Below, in pieces: positions 1-9,927 of a DNA stretch of 50,733 bases. Source of the stretch: Lachnospiraceae bacterium (GTDB lineage Bacteria > Bacillota > Clostridia > Lachnospirales > Lachnospiraceae); NCBI GenBank assembly GCA_024680815.1, contig JAILBQ010000072.1:1-50733 (forward strand), written 5' to 3'. Position 1 is the first letter of the stretch; each line of letters starts with the position of its first letter. Under the pieces are notes generated by a model, which did no database searches, was not told the origin of the DNA, and was given only the letters and a program-made list of their open reading frames with translations. A program made the position numbers and the translations under genes.

Positions 1-1
1 G

Positions 2-2323
2 GAGCCTGCGCCTGAGCCGGAACCTGTGGCAGAGCCGGAGCCTGTAGATCCGAATAAGCAGTTATCCGCTGACGAGATAGCTGCGATGTTTGCGGCGGCT
101 GAAGGGCCGGCAGAAGAACCTGCGCCCGAACCTGCGCCCGAACCGGAGCCTGCGCCTGCGCCGGAGCCTGTGCCTGAACCGGAGCCTGCGCCTGAGCCGG
201 AGCCTGCGCCTGAGCCGGCTCCCGTAAGCGATGATCCAAATAAGCAATTATCACCTGACGAGATAGCGGCGATGTTCGCGGCAGCTGAAGCGCCGGCGGA
301 AGAACCTGCGCCCGAGCCTGAGCCTGCGCCTGAACCGGAGCCTGCGCCTGAACCGGAACCTGTGGCAGAGCCGGAGCCTGTAGATCCGAATAAGCAGTTA
401 TCCGCTGACGAGATAGCGGCGATGTTTGCGGCAGCGGAAGGGCCGGCAGAAGAACCTGCGCCCGAACCTGCGCCTGAACCCGAGCCTGTGGCAGAGCCTG
501 AGCCGGCACCCGTCAGTGACGATCCAAATAAGCAGCTTTCCGCTGACGAGATAGCGGCGATGTTTGCGGCGGCAGAAGGGCCGGCGGAAGAACCTGCGCC
601 TGAGCCCGGACCGGAGCCTGCGCCTGAGCCGGAGCCTGCGCCTGAGCCCGAACCAGAACCGGAGTCTGCCCCCGAGCCTGAGGCAGAACCCGAACCCGAG
701 CCTATTGATGAAAACATGAGTCAAACCGTGGCGGGAGACACTATCTCGGAAGACGATCTCTCCATGGCCGAAATTGACGAGCTTTTGAACCTCGGTCAGG
801 GAGCAGACGAGGAGGCGGTTTCCGCCCTGACAGGAGCATCTGCATCGGGAGACGAAGAGGACGGCCTTGCGGATCTGCTTTCCGCCGCAAGCGAAGAAGG
901 CGACGAAGATGTTACTAACCTTCTGGCAAGCATGCAGGATGACGCGGAGCTTTCTGAAATAGGGGATCTGCTGAAGGCCAACGACGGCAACGAAATCGTT
1001 GACGAGGGATTGATGGATCTCTTAAACAGTGCCGGCGATAACGAGGACGAAGAAGGCGGTCCGGAGGGGAGTGCGCTTCCGTCCGAAGGAGAAGGACCGG
1101 GAGAGGAAGCGGAGGAAGCAGAGGAGAAGCCGAAGAAAAAAGGGAAAAAGCCCAAAAAGAAGAAGGAAAAAGAAAAAGATGAAGACGGGAAGCCCAAAAA
1201 GGGATTCCTGGCGAAGCTGATAGCGCTTTTCTTTGATGAAGCCGAGGATGAGGAAGGGGAGATCACCTCTCTCTCCGATGCTACTCTGGTGGCCAACCCC
1301 AGTGAACAGACTCTGGAAAACAACGCGGTTATCAAGGAAGCGGAAGCGGATAACGGCAAGAAAAAGAAAGAAAAAAAGCCGAAAAAGTCCAAGCCTCCGA
1401 AGCCGAAAAAGCCGCCTAAGCCTAAGAAACCGAAGAAAGAAAAGCCGAAGGACAACACACCTCCGGAAAAGAAACTGCCTAAGAAAAAGGTCTTTGCCGT
1501 AACTCTGTTCTTCGGATCCCTGGCACTTATGATAGGCTTCTGCCTTGTGGTTTTCCCGAAGGCAAGCTCCGTAAAAATCAGTACCGATGCCTATATGGAA
1601 GGTGATTACGGAAATGCCTATGAAACCCTGGCCGGGCTTAAGGGACTGGACGAGGAAAGCCAGATGATTTATGACAATTCGGCTCTCGTCATGCAGCTTC
1701 AGAGAAAATATGATAACTATGAGGAGTATATGCGAAGACCCGATCCTCTGGAGGCGCTGGACTGCCTTGTTCAGGGAGCGGGACTCTACCATGAGCTTCG
1801 CCCGCTTGCCGAACAGCGCGGGGTTGAATATGCTTTTGATGAGATATACGGCCAGATTATCGGAGCACTGAGCCGCAGCTTTAATGTGGACGAGGCTCAG
1901 ACAAACGATCTTCTGGGAATAGAGGAAAAGATTCCGTACACCATTGCTCTTATGGATATTGTTGATCCGGGATGGAGGGAAAGGATTCGCGAGCGTCTTA
2001 CCGCGGAGCCGGAGAAGTACGGACTTGTGCCCCAGTCGGAGATGGAGGAGAAGGTTTCCGCTCCGGTCTCCGAGCTGAAATCCGACAACATGACCGCAGA
2101 TGATGCGATGACGGCAATGGAGAGCTCCGGAGAGGGAGAAACCTCATCTCCGGAGGATCAGCAGGAGGGAGAGGATTTACCGGAGGAAGGCAGCGAAACA
2201 CCGGAAGAGCCTCCCGAGAATATGGGTGAGCCCGGAAATGACGTAAGCGCGCCTTCGGAGACCGGAGACCTCCTCTATGAATTCAATGTCCACAAAAACA
2301 GTGACGGGACTTATTCGAATTAA
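2..2323 (+). CDS. Repeat-rich single-pass membrane protein with TPR-like outer domain, 5' end missing
   Basis: The reading frame is already open at base 2, so the true start lies upstream. The visible protein has three parts. The N-terminal part is extremely Pro/Glu-rich and holds four near-identical blocks starting at 47, 233, 383 and 521; each reads [19 protein letters not shown] followed by a PEPA linker. A degenerate fifth motif ([11 protein letters not shown]) follows near base 765. A lysine-rich stretch then precedes one membrane segment (about bases 1489-1557). The C-terminal part, about 250 residues, looks helical and TPR-like and ends in an acidic tail. The repeated SxDEIAAMF motif resembles the short N-terminal EIDALL peptide of FliM/FliN, but this is only resemblance. 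Topology is probably N-in, C-out. Function unknown. Confidence 0.85.
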   Translation, partial: EPAPEPEPVAEPEPVDPNKQLSADEIAAMFAAAEGPAEEPAPEPAPEPEPAPAPEPVPEPEPAPEPEPAPEPAPVSDDPNKQLSPDEIAAMFAAAEAPAEEPAPEPEPAPEPEPAPEPEPVAEPEPVDPNKQLSADEIAAMFAAAEGPAEEPAPEPAPEPEPVAEPEPAPVSDDPNKQLSADEIAAMFAAAEGPAEEPAPEPGPEPAPEPEPAPEPEPEPESAPEPEAEPEPEPIDENMSQTVAGDTISEDDLSMAEIDELLNLGQGADEEAVSALTGASASGDEEDGLADLLSAASEEGDEDVTNLLASMQDDAELSEIGDLLKANDGNEIVDEGLMDLLNSAGDNEDEEGGPEGSALPSEGEGPGEEAEEAEEKPKKKGKKPKKKKEKEKDEDGKPKKGFLAKLIALFFDEAEDEEGEITSLSDATLVANPSEQTLENNAVIKEAEADNGKKKKEKKPKKSKPPKPKKPPKPKKPKKEKPKDNTPPEKKLPKKKVFAVTLFFGSLALMIGFCLVVFPKASSVKISTDAYMEGDYGNAYETLAGLKGLDEESQMIYDNSALVMQLQRKYDNYEEYMRRPDPLEALDCLVQGAGLYHELRPLAEQRGVEYAFDEIYGQIIGALSRSFNVDEAQTNDLLGIEEKIPYTIALMDIVDPGWRERIRERLTAEPEKYGLVPQSEMEEKVSAPVSELKSDNMTADDAMTAMESSGEGETSSPEDQQEGEDLPEEGSETPEEPPENMGEPGNDVSAPSETGDLLYEFNVHKNSDGTYSN
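47..592 (+). repeat. Four in-frame repeats of a ~72-bp block separated by PEPA minisatellite
   Basis: Conserved blocks begin at 47, 233, 383 and 521 (spacings 186, 150 and 138, all multiples of three) and encode the [19 protein letters not shown] motif. The linkers are built from imperfect gag-cct-gcg-type units that could expand or contract by slippage without breaking the frame. Confidence 0.85.
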
Positions 2324-2375
2324 TATAGTGTCTCCGGGCACCCACAGTGAGGATCGTTGAGAATCAGGAGCATGG

Positions 2376-2981
2376 ATGATTGCAATTATTGATTATGACG
2401 CCGGAAATATAAAGAGCGTTGAAAAGGCCCTTAAGTATCTCGGTGCCGACCCGGTTCTGACCCGTGATCCGGAGGTGATAGCGGAAGCGGAGCGCGTGAT
2501 CCTGCCCGGTGTGGGGGCTTTTGGAGATGCGATGGAGAGGCTCGGATACTTTGAGCTTACGGAGCCGGTAAAAAAAGCCGCCGGGAGCGGGAAACCGTTT
2601 CTCGGCATCTGCCTGGGGCTCCAGCTTCTGTTTGAGGAAAGTGATGAAGCGCCCGGAGTTAAGGGACTTTCACTGCTTAGAGGAAGAGTGAAAAAGCTTC
2701 CCGGAGGAGAGGGGCTAAAGGTGCCTGATATCGGTTGGAATTCCCTTAAGCTTCCCCGGAAAAGCCGGCTTTTTACCGAAGAGGATGAAGGAGCCTTTGT
2801 CTATTTTGTCCATTCCTATTATCTTGAGGCAGCTGACAGAGGGATAGTAACCTCACAAATTGATTACGGAGTGGCGGTCGACGCCTCGGTGGAGAGCGGA
2901 AACGTGTTTGCGGTGCAGTTTCATCCGGAAAAAAGCTCGGATACGGGTCTTGGGATTCTGCAGCGCTTTCTGAGGGTTTAG
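2376..2981 (+). CDS. hisH: Imidazole glycerol phosphate synthase, glutamine amidotransferase subunit
   Basis: HisH releases ammonia from glutamine and passes it to HisF for step five of histidine synthesis. The 201-residue protein shows the class I glutamine amidotransferase features: the [11 protein letters not shown] segment near the N-terminus, the nucleophile elbow GICLGLQLL with Cys79, and the His/Glu pair in FHPEKS near the C-terminus. Length is normal for the family. It stops 2 bases before hisF, so the two subunits are almost certainly co-translated. No other his gene is in the window. Confidence 0.96.
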   Translation: MIAIIDYDAGNIKSVEKALKYLGADPVLTRDPEVIAEAERVILPGVGAFGDAMERLGYFELTEPVKKAAGSGKPFLGICLGLQLLFEESDEAPGVKGLSLLRGRVKKLPGGEGLKVPDIGWNSLKLPRKSRLFTEEDEGAFVYFVHSYYLEAADRGIVTSQIDYGVAVDASVESGNVFAVQFHPEKSSDTGLGILQRFLRV

Positions 2982-2983
2982 TC

Positions 2984-3742
2984 ATGGTAACCAAGCGTAT
3001 AATTCCCTGTCTGGATGTTCATAACGGAAGGGTGGTCAAGGGAATCAATTTTGTTAATTTAAGGGATGCCGGGGATCCCGTGGAAATTGCCAGGGTCTAC
3101 GACCGGGAAGGCGCCGATGAGCTTGTGTTTCTGGATATTACCGCTTCCTCGGACAGACGGCGCACGGTGGTGGATATGGTACGTGCCGTGGCTGAGCAGG
3201 TTTTCATCCCCTTTACGGTGGGGGGCGGGATCAGAAGTACCGAGGACTTTAAGGAGATATTAAGAGAGGGCGCCGACAAGATATCGGTCAATTCCGCTGC
3301 CATAGACCGCCCGGAGCTTATAAACGAAGCTGCCGATAAATTCGGGAGCCAGTGTGTGGTGCTGGCCATTGATGCCAGGCGCAGGGAAGACGGATCAGGG
3401 TGGAACGTTTTTAAAAACGGCGGAAGGATTGATATGGGAATTGATGCCGTTTCCTGGGCCGTCGAAGGTGTTAAGCGGGGCGCGGGAGAGATTCTGCTTA
3501 CCAGCATGGATGCCGACGGGACGAAGGAAGGGTATGATATAGCCCTTACAAGGGCAATTGCGGATAATGTCGGGGTTCCGGTTATCGCTTCCGGCGGAGC
3601 GGGAACAAGAGAGCATTTTCTGGAGGCCTTTCGTGACGGACACGCCGAAGCGGCTCTGGCGGCTTCGCTTTTTCATTATCATGAGCTGTCGATAGGCGAG
3701 GTCAAGTCCTATCTTAAGGAACGGGGTGTCAGCATTCGATGA
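2984..3742 (+). CDS. hisF: Imidazole glycerol phosphate synthase, cyclase subunit
   Basis: HisF is the TIM-barrel partner of HisH. It converts PRFAR and ammonia into imidazole glycerol phosphate and AICAR. The 252-residue protein starts with the family signature [19 protein letters not shown], which carries the N-terminal catalytic Asp, and later has the phosphate-binding GGGIRS and SGGAGT loops. AICAR is a purine intermediate, and purine genes lie about 3 kb downstream. The gene overlaps ung by four bases (ATGA). Confidence 0.97.
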   Translation: MVTKRIIPCLDVHNGRVVKGINFVNLRDAGDPVEIARVYDREGADELVFLDITASSDRRRTVVDMVRAVAEQVFIPFTVGGGIRSTEDFKEILREGADKISVNSAAIDRPELINEAADKFGSQCVVLAIDARRREDGSGWNVFKNGGRIDMGIDAVSWAVEGVKRGAGEILLTSMDADGTKEGYDIALTRAIADNVGVPVIASGGAGTREHFLEAFRDGHAEAALAASLFHYHELSIGEVKSYLKERGVSIR

Positions 3743-4428
3743 GCGCGATAAGCAACGACTGGCTTCCCGCACTGGAGGCGGAGTTTAAAAAGCCTTATTA
3801 TGCGGAGCTCTACCGGTTTATTAAGAAAGAATATTCATCACAGGTGGTTTATCCGCCTTCGGGAGATATATTCAACGCCTTCCATTTTACTCCCCTTTCA
3901 GAGGTTCGGGTGGTGATCCTGGGTCAGGATCCCTACCATAATGAACATCAGGCCCACGGCCTGTGCTTTTCGGTTCAGACAGATGTCAGAGGAAAAGACA
4001 TTCCGCCCTCCCTTGTTAATATTTATAAGGAGCTTAAGGACGATCTGGGCTGCAGTATTCCCAACAACGGTTATCTGGAAAAATGGGCCAGACAGGGTGT
4101 GCTTTTGTTAAATACCGTACTGACGGTAAGAGCCCATCAGCCCATGTCCCACAGGGGAAAAGGCTGGGAGGAATTTACCGACGAGGTGATACGGATTCTG
4201 AACAGGCAGGAGAAGCCCATTGTTTTTCTGCTCTGGGGACGGCCCGCCGGAGAAAAGGCTGCGATGCTGGATAATCCCGCTCATCTGGTTTTAACGGCTC
4301 CGCATCCGAGTCCGCTATCGGCAAACCGGGGATTTTTCGGCTGCCGTCATTTTTCAAAATGCAATGAATTCCTTCAGGCACATGGGGAGAAGCCGATTGA
4401 CTGGCAGATAGAAGATCTGCCCGGTTGA
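3739..4428 (+). CDS. ung: Uracil-DNA glycosylase, family 1
   Basis: Ung removes uracil from DNA as the first step of base-excision repair. The 229-residue protein has all family-1 motifs: the water-activating loop GQDPYH with Asp64, the uracil-binding [10 protein letters not shown] segment, and the C-terminal HPSPLSA loop with the catalytic His (residue 189). It overlaps hisF by four bases, implying translational coupling to the his pair although the functions are unrelated. Its stop codon is embedded in a copy of the dispersed 11-mer GGTTGACATAA (4423-4433). Confidence 0.97.
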   Translation: MSAISNDWLPALEAEFKKPYYAELYRFIKKEYSSQVVYPPSGDIFNAFHFTPLSEVRVVILGQDPYHNEHQAHGLCFSVQTDVRGKDIPPSLVNIYKELKDDLGCSIPNNGYLEKWARQGVLLLNTVLTVRAHQPMSHRGKGWEEFTDEVIRILNRQEKPIVFLLWGRPAGEKAAMLDNPAHLVLTAPHPSPLSANRGFFGCRHFSKCNEFLQAHGEKPIDWQIEDLPG

Positions 4429-4433
4429 CATAA
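4423..4433 (+). repeat. XerD-arm-like 11-mer, GGTTGACATAA
   Basis: Exact copy of the dispersed 11-mer. It covers the last codon and TGA stop of ung (GGT TGA). It is the only exact copy outside 24.6-45.4 kb. Confidence 0.6.
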
Positions 4434-4459
4434 AAATTTTAAGAGGAGAGGAAAATATT

Positions 4460-5740
4460 ATGGAAAAGAAAGCGTTTTTAAGCAGAGAGAAGGCAGAGGA
4501 GATTGCGGCAAAGTTTCCCACCCCCTTTCATATTTATGATGAAGAGGGAATAAGGAAAAACGCTGAGAGGGTGAAGGAAGCCTTTTCCTGGAACAGGGGT
4601 TTTAAGGAATATTTCGCGGTTAAGGCCACACCCAATCCTTTTATATTAAAGCTCCTTAAGGAATGCGGCTGTGGCGTGGACTGCTCCTCCATGGCGGAGC
4701 TGATGATGTCCCGGGGAAGCGGTTTTTCCGGGGAGGAAATCATGTTTTCCTCCAATGACACTCCCGCGGAGGAGTTTGCCTATGCCCGTAAGCTGGGGGC
4801 GTTTATCAATTTTGATGATCTGACGCTTATCGATTACTATGAAAAGCAGGTCGGGGATTTTCCGGAAACCATGTGCTGCCGTTTTAATCCCGGAGGACAT
4901 TTCAGGATCGCAAATAAGATCATGGATAATCCCGGCGACGCGAAGTACGGGTTTACAAAGGAACAGCTTTTTGAAGGCTTCCGGATTTTAAAGGACAGGG
5001 GCGTAAAGCATTTCGGACTGCACGCGTTTTTAGCCAGCAATACTGTTTCCAATGATTATTATCCGCTGCTTTCGGGACAGCTTTTCGCTCTGGCCCGCGA
5101 GCTGAAGGAGGAGCTTGGGGTACATATCCGCTTTGTGAATCTCTCCGGGGGAATCGGTGTTCCTTACAAACCGGAGGATGAGGAAAACGATATCTTCCGT
5201 ATAGCAGAGGGTGTGAAGGAGCAGTATGACGCCATATTAAAGAGCACGGGCATGGATGATGTGGAGATATATACGGAAATGGGTCGATTTATGCTGGCTC
5301 CTTACGGAGCACTCATTACCCGTGCAATTCACGAAAAGCATATTTACAAGGAATATATCGGAGTGGACGCCTGCGCCGCCGATCTTATGCGGCCGGCCAT
5401 GTACAGTGCATACCATCATATAACGGTGCTGGGTAAGGAAAACAATTCCGCTGACAATATCTACGACGTGACCGGGTCGCTGTGCGAAAACAATGATAAG
5501 TTCGCGATTGACAGGAAGCTGCCGAAGATCGAAACCGGGGATCTGCTTTTTATTCACGATACCGGGGCCCACGGCTATTCAATGGGCTATAATTATAACG
5601 GGCGCTTGAGAAGCGCCGAAGTGCTCCTTCACCCTGACGGCTCCTTTGAGCTTATCCGCCGCGCGGAGAACATGCATGACTATTTTGCCACATTTGACTG
5701 CTTCGATGTGTTGAAGGATATGGAGTATGTTCAGGAGTAA
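4460..5740 (+). CDS. lysA: Diaminopimelate decarboxylase
   Basis: LysA decarboxylates meso-diaminopimelate to lysine, the last lysine step. The 426-residue protein is a fold-III PLP decarboxylase. It has Lys55 in YFAVKATPN for the Schiff base, an E-x-GR segment near residue 275 that contacts cofactor phosphate, the active-site Cys342 in SLCENND, and the C-terminal DTGAHGYSMGYNYN motif. A good ribosome binding site (AGAGGAGAGG) ends eight bases before the ATG. Carboxynorspermidine or ornithine decarboxylases share the fold, but the Cys motif and C-terminus fit LysA best. Confidence 0.88.
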   Translation: MEKKAFLSREKAEEIAAKFPTPFHIYDEEGIRKNAERVKEAFSWNRGFKEYFAVKATPNPFILKLLKECGCGVDCSSMAELMMSRGSGFSGEEIMFSSNDTPAEEFAYARKLGAFINFDDLTLIDYYEKQVGDFPETMCCRFNPGGHFRIANKIMDNPGDAKYGFTKEQLFEGFRILKDRGVKHFGLHAFLASNTVSNDYYPLLSGQLFALARELKEELGVHIRFVNLSGGIGVPYKPEDEENDIFRIAEGVKEQYDAILKSTGMDDVEIYTEMGRFMLAPYGALITRAIHEKHIYKEYIGVDACAADLMRPAMYSAYHHITVLGKENNSADNIYDVTGSLCENNDKFAIDRKLPKIETGDLLFIHDTGAHGYSMGYNYNGRLRSAEVLLHPDGSFELIRRAENMHDYFATFDCFDVLKDMEYVQE

Positions 5741-5746
5741 GGGATA

Positions 5747-6472
5747 ATGGAGAGAGAAAATCTTTTTGAAAAGCTTAAGGCAAATTCTTATCCGGGGCGG
5801 GGAATCGTTCTCGGAAGGAGCGGGGACGGGGAAAAGGCGGTAATTGCATATTTTATTATGGGGAGAAGCTCAAACAGCCGGAACCGGATTTTTGCCGAAG
5901 AGGGGACGGGATTAAGGACTGAGGCTTTCGATGCCTCGAAGCTGGAGGATCCTTCCCTTATCATCTATGCTCCGGTGCGCGTCCTCGGAAACCGGACAAT
6001 CGTGACAAACGGAGATCAGACCGATACGGTTTATGAAAGCCTGCAAAGGGGCGGGAGCTTTGAGGAAGCCCTGCGCACGAGAGAGTTTGAACCGGATGCA
6101 CCGAATTATACCCCGAGGATCTCCGGTCTGGTTACTGCCGGAAAGGGGGCATGCTCCTACACTCTTTCCATATTAAAAAGCAATTACGGCGATCCCGGAC
6201 AGTGCTTAAGGTTTTTTTATGAATATGAGGCGCCGGCAGCGGGCGAAGGACATTTTATCCATACCTATATGGGAGACGGAAATCCTCTTCCGGGGTTCGA
6301 GGGAGAGCCGGAGAGGGTGGCGCTTGAAGGCGGGATTGACGATTTTTCGCAAAAGCTCTGGGAAGTCCTTAATCCGGAAAACAGGGTATCGCTCTTTGTG
6401 CGCTACATCCCTCTTTCCGATCCGGAAGCGTTTGAAACAAGAATAATAAACCGTCATACCGGAAAAGCCTGA
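5747..6472 (+). CDS. purO: IMP cyclohydrolase, PurO-like
   Basis: This 241-residue protein resembles the stand-alone IMP cyclohydrolase family (PF07826, PurO type), which closes the purine ring of FAICAR to give IMP. Visible family-like segments are PGRGIVLG, the GRSSNSRNR segment and the FVRYIP segment near the C-terminus. It follows lysA by six bases and precedes the AICAR transformylase gene by 70. Together the two genes would replace bifunctional PurH. The assignment rests on overall resemblance and on this neighbour. Confidence 0.82.
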   Translation: MERENLFEKLKANSYPGRGIVLGRSGDGEKAVIAYFIMGRSSNSRNRIFAEEGTGLRTEAFDASKLEDPSLIIYAPVRVLGNRTIVTNGDQTDTVYESLQRGGSFEEALRTREFEPDAPNYTPRISGLVTAGKGACSYTLSILKSNYGDPGQCLRFFYEYEAPAAGEGHFIHTYMGDGNPLPGFEGEPERVALEGGIDDFSQKLWEVLNPENRVSLFVRYIPLSDPEAFETRIINRHTGKA

Positions 6473-6542
6473 GAAGGCGGAACAGCATCTCCGGGATAAC
6501 AGCCGGAGCGGAGCCGGAAAATAACGGCAGAAAGGAAAAAGC

Positions 6543-7721
6543 ATGCAGGAGCTGCAATTAAAATACGGGTGTAATCCCAATCAGAAGCCGGCCAGAGTTT
6601 TCATGAAGAGTGGCGGAGAGCTTCCTCTCACGGTTCTTAACGGAACGCCGGGCTATATCAATCTGCTTGATGCCCTTAACGGCTGGCAGCTTGTCAGAGA
6701 GCTTAAAATGGCTGTGAAGCTCCCGGCGGCTGCGTCCTTCAAGCATGTATCCCCGGCCGGAGCGGCGGTGGGGCTGCCTTTAAGCGAGCTGGAGAGGAAA
6801 ACAAATCATGTGGCCGAAACAGAGGTTTTAAGCCCTCTGGCTTCAGCCTACGCAAGAGCCAGGGGAGCAGACAGGATGTCTTCCTTCGGAGATTTTATCG
6901 CTCTTTCCGATGTCTGCGATCTTTCCACTGCCAGGATAATACGGCCGGAGGTTTCGGACGGAATAATCGCACCCGGATATGAGCCAGAGGCCCTGGAGCT
7001 TCTGAAAGAAAAGAAACGCGGAAACTATGCTATTCTCCGGATTGATGAAAACTACAAGCCGGAAAAGACGGAAACCAAAGATGTTTTCGGCATAACCTTT
7101 GAACAGGGCCGGAATGACAGTGCAATTACAAAAGTGCTTCTTGAAAATGTAGTTACAAGAAACCAGACCATTCCGGACCGGGCCGCCATTGATCTTCTTA
7201 TTGCGCTTATTACTTTAAAATATACCCAGTCCAATTCGGTGGCCTATGCCAAAGACGGGGCTGCCATCGGAATAGGAGCGGGACAGCAGTCGAGAATTCA
7301 CTGCACCCGTCTGGCGGGAGACAAGGCGGATAAATGGTATCTCCGGCAGTCTCCGCAGGTTCTGGAGCTCCCCTTCAGGGAGGATATTAAACGCGCGGAC
7401 AGGGATAACGCCATTGACCTTTATACCGGGCCGGAATATATGGATGTTCTTTCCGACGGAAGCTGGGAAAATGTGTTTACGCGGAAGCCTGAGGTGTTTA
7501 CCGAGGCGGAAAAGAAGGAGTGGCTTTCGGGAAACACCGGAGTATCCCTGGCTTCTGATGCGTTCTTCCCGTTTTCCGATAATATTGAGCGGGCATTCCG
7601 CAGCGGAGTGCGCTATGTCGCGCAGCCCGGCGGGTCTGTCAGGGACGATGACGTTATCGATGCCTGCAATGCCCACGATATAGCCATGTGTTTTACAGGA
7701 CTCAGGCTTTTTCATCATTAG
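6543..7721 (+). CDS. purH: AICAR transformylase without the cyclohydrolase domain
   Basis: The enzyme formylates AICAR with 10-formyl-THF, the penultimate step of purine synthesis. The 392-residue protein covers only the C-terminal transformylase half of classical PurH: KYGCNPNQKPA at the start, the catalytic Lys-His pair in SFKHVSPAGAA, and the substrate loop NSVAYAKDGAAIGIGAGQQSR. The N-terminal MGS-like IMP cyclohydrolase domain is missing, matching the separate PurO gene just upstream. The ribosome binding site is AAAGGAAA. Confidence 0.93.
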   Translation: MQELQLKYGCNPNQKPARVFMKSGGELPLTVLNGTPGYINLLDALNGWQLVRELKMAVKLPAAASFKHVSPAGAAVGLPLSELERKTNHVAETEVLSPLASAYARARGADRMSSFGDFIALSDVCDLSTARIIRPEVSDGIIAPGYEPEALELLKEKKRGNYAILRIDENYKPEKTETKDVFGITFEQGRNDSAITKVLLENVVTRNQTIPDRAAIDLLIALITLKYTQSNSVAYAKDGAAIGIGAGQQSRIHCTRLAGDKADKWYLRQSPQVLELPFREDIKRADRDNAIDLYTGPEYMDVLSDGSWENVFTRKPEVFTEAEKKEWLSGNTGVSLASDAFFPFSDNIERAFRSGVRYVAQPGGSVRDDDVIDACNAHDIAMCFTGLRLFHH

Positions 7722-7760
7722 GAACCGGCCCCGCATTATCTGAACAGATGCCGGGGTTCC
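7721..7760 (+). terminator. Stem-loop after the purine genes, possible terminator or attenuator
   Basis: GGAACC at 7721-7726 pairs with GGTTCC at 7755-7760, and an inner ATCTG-AA-CAGAT hairpin closes the top. The U-tract after it is poor (TTGCGGGG), and the next ribosome binding site follows at once, so it may attenuate rather than terminate. Confidence 0.4.
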
Positions 7761-7776
7761 TTGCGGGGGATAATCT

Positions 7777-9813
7777 TTGAAAGATATTCCGTATAAGAAA
7801 AAAACCAAAATCCGCACCCAGATAAGGAACCTGATTCTCGGTGTTTCCGTGACAGCCCTTTTAATTACCTGTGCAATCGGTCTTTCATCTATGATCACGA
7901 TCCGGAGTGAGGGCGAGAAAAAGATCACCGCTGATATTACAGAGGATCTCTTAAATACCCTTCGGGGGAAAACCATGCTGGCGGATTCGGAGCTGGAACG
8001 GTATGAGGGATATGTCAGGGCCTCTGCGGGAATGGCGGAGGATATTTATGCCTGTCCGGAGGAGTATAAACCAAAGCCTGTTTTGCCGCCCGATCCTGAA
8101 GCCGTCGGGAACCTTACCATGCAGCGCTACCTTAAAGACCCGGAGATTAATTATGAAGATGTACGGGAAGAGCTTGAGCTGCTGGGCAATCTGGAGGACT
8201 ACTGGAGGCAGATCATGGAGATGGAGGAGAACATAACCGACATCTACATTGCCACGGAGAGCGGAGGGCAGCTTAGCTATAACAGAAACTCCAATATCGG
8301 AGCTGCGGAGGGAGAGTCCTATTTTGATTACGGTAATTCGGAATGGTACACACAGCCGAAAAACACCCATGATATATATTTTACGGGAGTGTATGAGGAT
8401 TCCTATAACCGGGGGAAAAACATAAGCTGTTCGGCACCGGTATATTATAACGGAAACTTTGTCGCGGTGGTCAGCATAGACATACTGGTGGATGATTTAA
8501 ATGAAATGCTCACCGGGTACAATAATAAAAAAGGCGAGACGCTTTTAATCGACCGCAGCGGGCATGTCATAGCCACAACTTCAAATAATCCGGTTTTTCA
8601 GAGCGGGGAAAGCATTTACAGCATGGATCACGAAATAAGCTCGGTGGCCGGACAGATCGTTTCCGCCCAGGAGGGCATCGCGGTTTCGGAAAAGGGAGAT
8701 TTTTACGCACATTCCAGAATTCCCACTACAAACTGGTATTTCTGCATTGTTGTTCCGAGAGATAAGATATATGCTTCACTAAGGGTGGTTGACCACAGAA
8801 TAAAGTCTGCGATAAGCGGTTTTTTTATCGCCTTTGTCGTGATGGTTGCGGCCGTGATTCTGCTTGCCAGGTTCTTCTCCGCCTCGCTGACAAGGCCGAT
8901 CGACAGACTGAAGGAGGATGTGCGGATAATAAGCTCGGGTAATCTGGACTGGAGGGCAAAGGCGGAAAGCAGAAACGAAATCGGGGATCTGGCGGAGTCC
9001 TTTAACGGCATGGCAGTCTCCCTTAAACAATATATAGAAGATCTGACAAGGATGACTGCGGAAAGGGAGCGTATAGGTGCCGAGCTTTCTATCGCGGCGA
9101 AAATTCAGGCGGACATGCTGCCGGGCACCCTTCCGCCTTTTCCCGAGCGAAACGAGCTGGATCTTTACGCCACCATGGATCCCGCCAAAGAGGTGGGAGG
9201 AGATTTCTATGATTTCTTCCTGACGGATGAGAACCATCTGGCTCTTGTCATGGCTGACGTTTCGGGGAAGGGAGTGCCGGCCGCTCTGTTTATGGTTATT
9301 GCCAAAACCCTGATTATGATGCGTGCCCCGATGGGAGGTCTTCCTTCGGATATTCTTGCGGATGTGAATGAACAGCTTTGCGCCCGGAATGACGAGACCC
9401 TTTTTGTGACCGTGTGGCTCGGAATTCTGGATATCACGACGGGAGCGCTTGTCTCCGCTAACGCCGGTCATGAATATCCTGTGGTTATGACCAGAAAAGG
9501 AGATATAAAGCTTATAATGGAGAAGCATTCGCCGCCTCTTGCCGCCATGGAGGGGCTTTCCTTGCAGGATACGCAGACGGTTCTGAAAAGCGGCGACAAG
9601 CTCTTTTTATATACGGACGGGGTTACGGAGGCCACAGACAGTGAAGAGCGGCTTTTCGGCGAAAAACGCCTCCTTGAGGCCCTTAACTGTAATAAGGAAA
9701 AAGCGCCGGAGGCGCTGTTAAAGGGGGTCAGAAAAAAGATAGATGAATTTGTGGGGGATGCTCCGCAGTTTGATGATATAACGATGCTGTGCATGATTTT
9801 TACGGGGAAATAG
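7777..9813 (+). CDS. Membrane PP2C (SpoIIE/RsbU-type) phosphatase with Cache sensor and HAMP
   Basis: The 678-residue protein likely senses an external ligand and dephosphorylates a STAS-type anti-sigma antagonist. Order: membrane segment at about residues 18-38, extracellular Cache-like sensor to about 340, second membrane segment at about 345-370, a HAMP linker, then a SpoIIE domain from about 430. The phosphatase metal ligands are visible in VGGDFYDF, MADVSGKG and DDITML. The start is TTG at 7777 after a GCGGGGGA binding site; no better ATG is upstream. A STAS-domain kinase lies 5 kb downstream, but a functional link is only inference. Confidence 0.88.
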   Translation: MKDIPYKKKTKIRTQIRNLILGVSVTALLITCAIGLSSMITIRSEGEKKITADITEDLLNTLRGKTMLADSELERYEGYVRASAGMAEDIYACPEEYKPKPVLPPDPEAVGNLTMQRYLKDPEINYEDVREELELLGNLEDYWRQIMEMEENITDIYIATESGGQLSYNRNSNIGAAEGESYFDYGNSEWYTQPKNTHDIYFTGVYEDSYNRGKNISCSAPVYYNGNFVAVVSIDILVDDLNEMLTGYNNKKGETLLIDRSGHVIATTSNNPVFQSGESIYSMDHEISSVAGQIVSAQEGIAVSEKGDFYAHSRIPTTNWYFCIVVPRDKIYASLRVVDHRIKSAISGFFIAFVVMVAAVILLARFFSASLTRPIDRLKEDVRIISSGNLDWRAKAESRNEIGDLAESFNGMAVSLKQYIEDLTRMTAERERIGAELSIAAKIQADMLPGTLPPFPERNELDLYATMDPAKEVGGDFYDFFLTDENHLALVMADVSGKGVPAALFMVIAKTLIMMRAPMGGLPSDILADVNEQLCARNDETLFVTVWLGILDITTGALVSANAGHEYPVVMTRKGDIKLIMEKHSPPLAAMEGLSLQDTQTVLKSGDKLFLYTDGVTEATDSEERLFGEKRLLEALNCNKEKAPEALLKGVRKKIDEFVGDAPQFDDITMLCMIFTGK

Positions 9814-9827
9814 ATGATTTCGGATTG

Positions 9828-9878
9828 TCACCGGCCACCACCTGAAGCGGAGGCCGGTGATTTTTTTTTTTTTTTTTT
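9828..9878 (+). terminator. Strong intrinsic terminator with an 18-T run
   Basis: TCACCGGCC (9828-9836) pairs with GGCCGGTGA (9852-9860), a 9-bp GC-rich stem, followed directly by 18 consecutive T (9861-9878). It ends the phosphatase transcript. Confidence 0.92.
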
Positions 9879-9885
9879 GAAAAAA

Positions 9886-9927
9886 TTGACAAAACCTATT
9901 GACATAGTAGGTAAATAGTGTTAAAGT
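9886..9927 (+). promoter_or_regulatory. Sulfur-gene promoter with probable Rrf2/CymR-type operator
   Basis: The imperfect palindrome CCTATTGACATAGTAGG (9895-9911) has CCTAYT and ARTAGG half-sites. This resembles operators of Rrf2-family cysteine or Fe-S regulators in Clostridia. It contains a -35 box TTGACA (9899-9904), with a -10-like TAAAGT 17 bases later (9922-9927). A second TTGACA sits at 9886. A 15-base direct repeat, GTGYTCAAAACCGAA, follows at 9926 and 9949. Regulator identity is inferred from site shape and the downstream sulfur genes. Confidence 0.6.

Noticed and set aside
796-1792. Long minus-strand open frames (220 and 256 codons)
   Set aside because: They are antisense to the Lys/Glu/Pro-rich gene and have low-complexity Phe/Ser/Arg composition expected of a shadow frame.
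7215-7976. Minus-strand frame of 253 codons
   Set aside because: It overlaps two convincing + strand genes and shows no domain or ribosome site.
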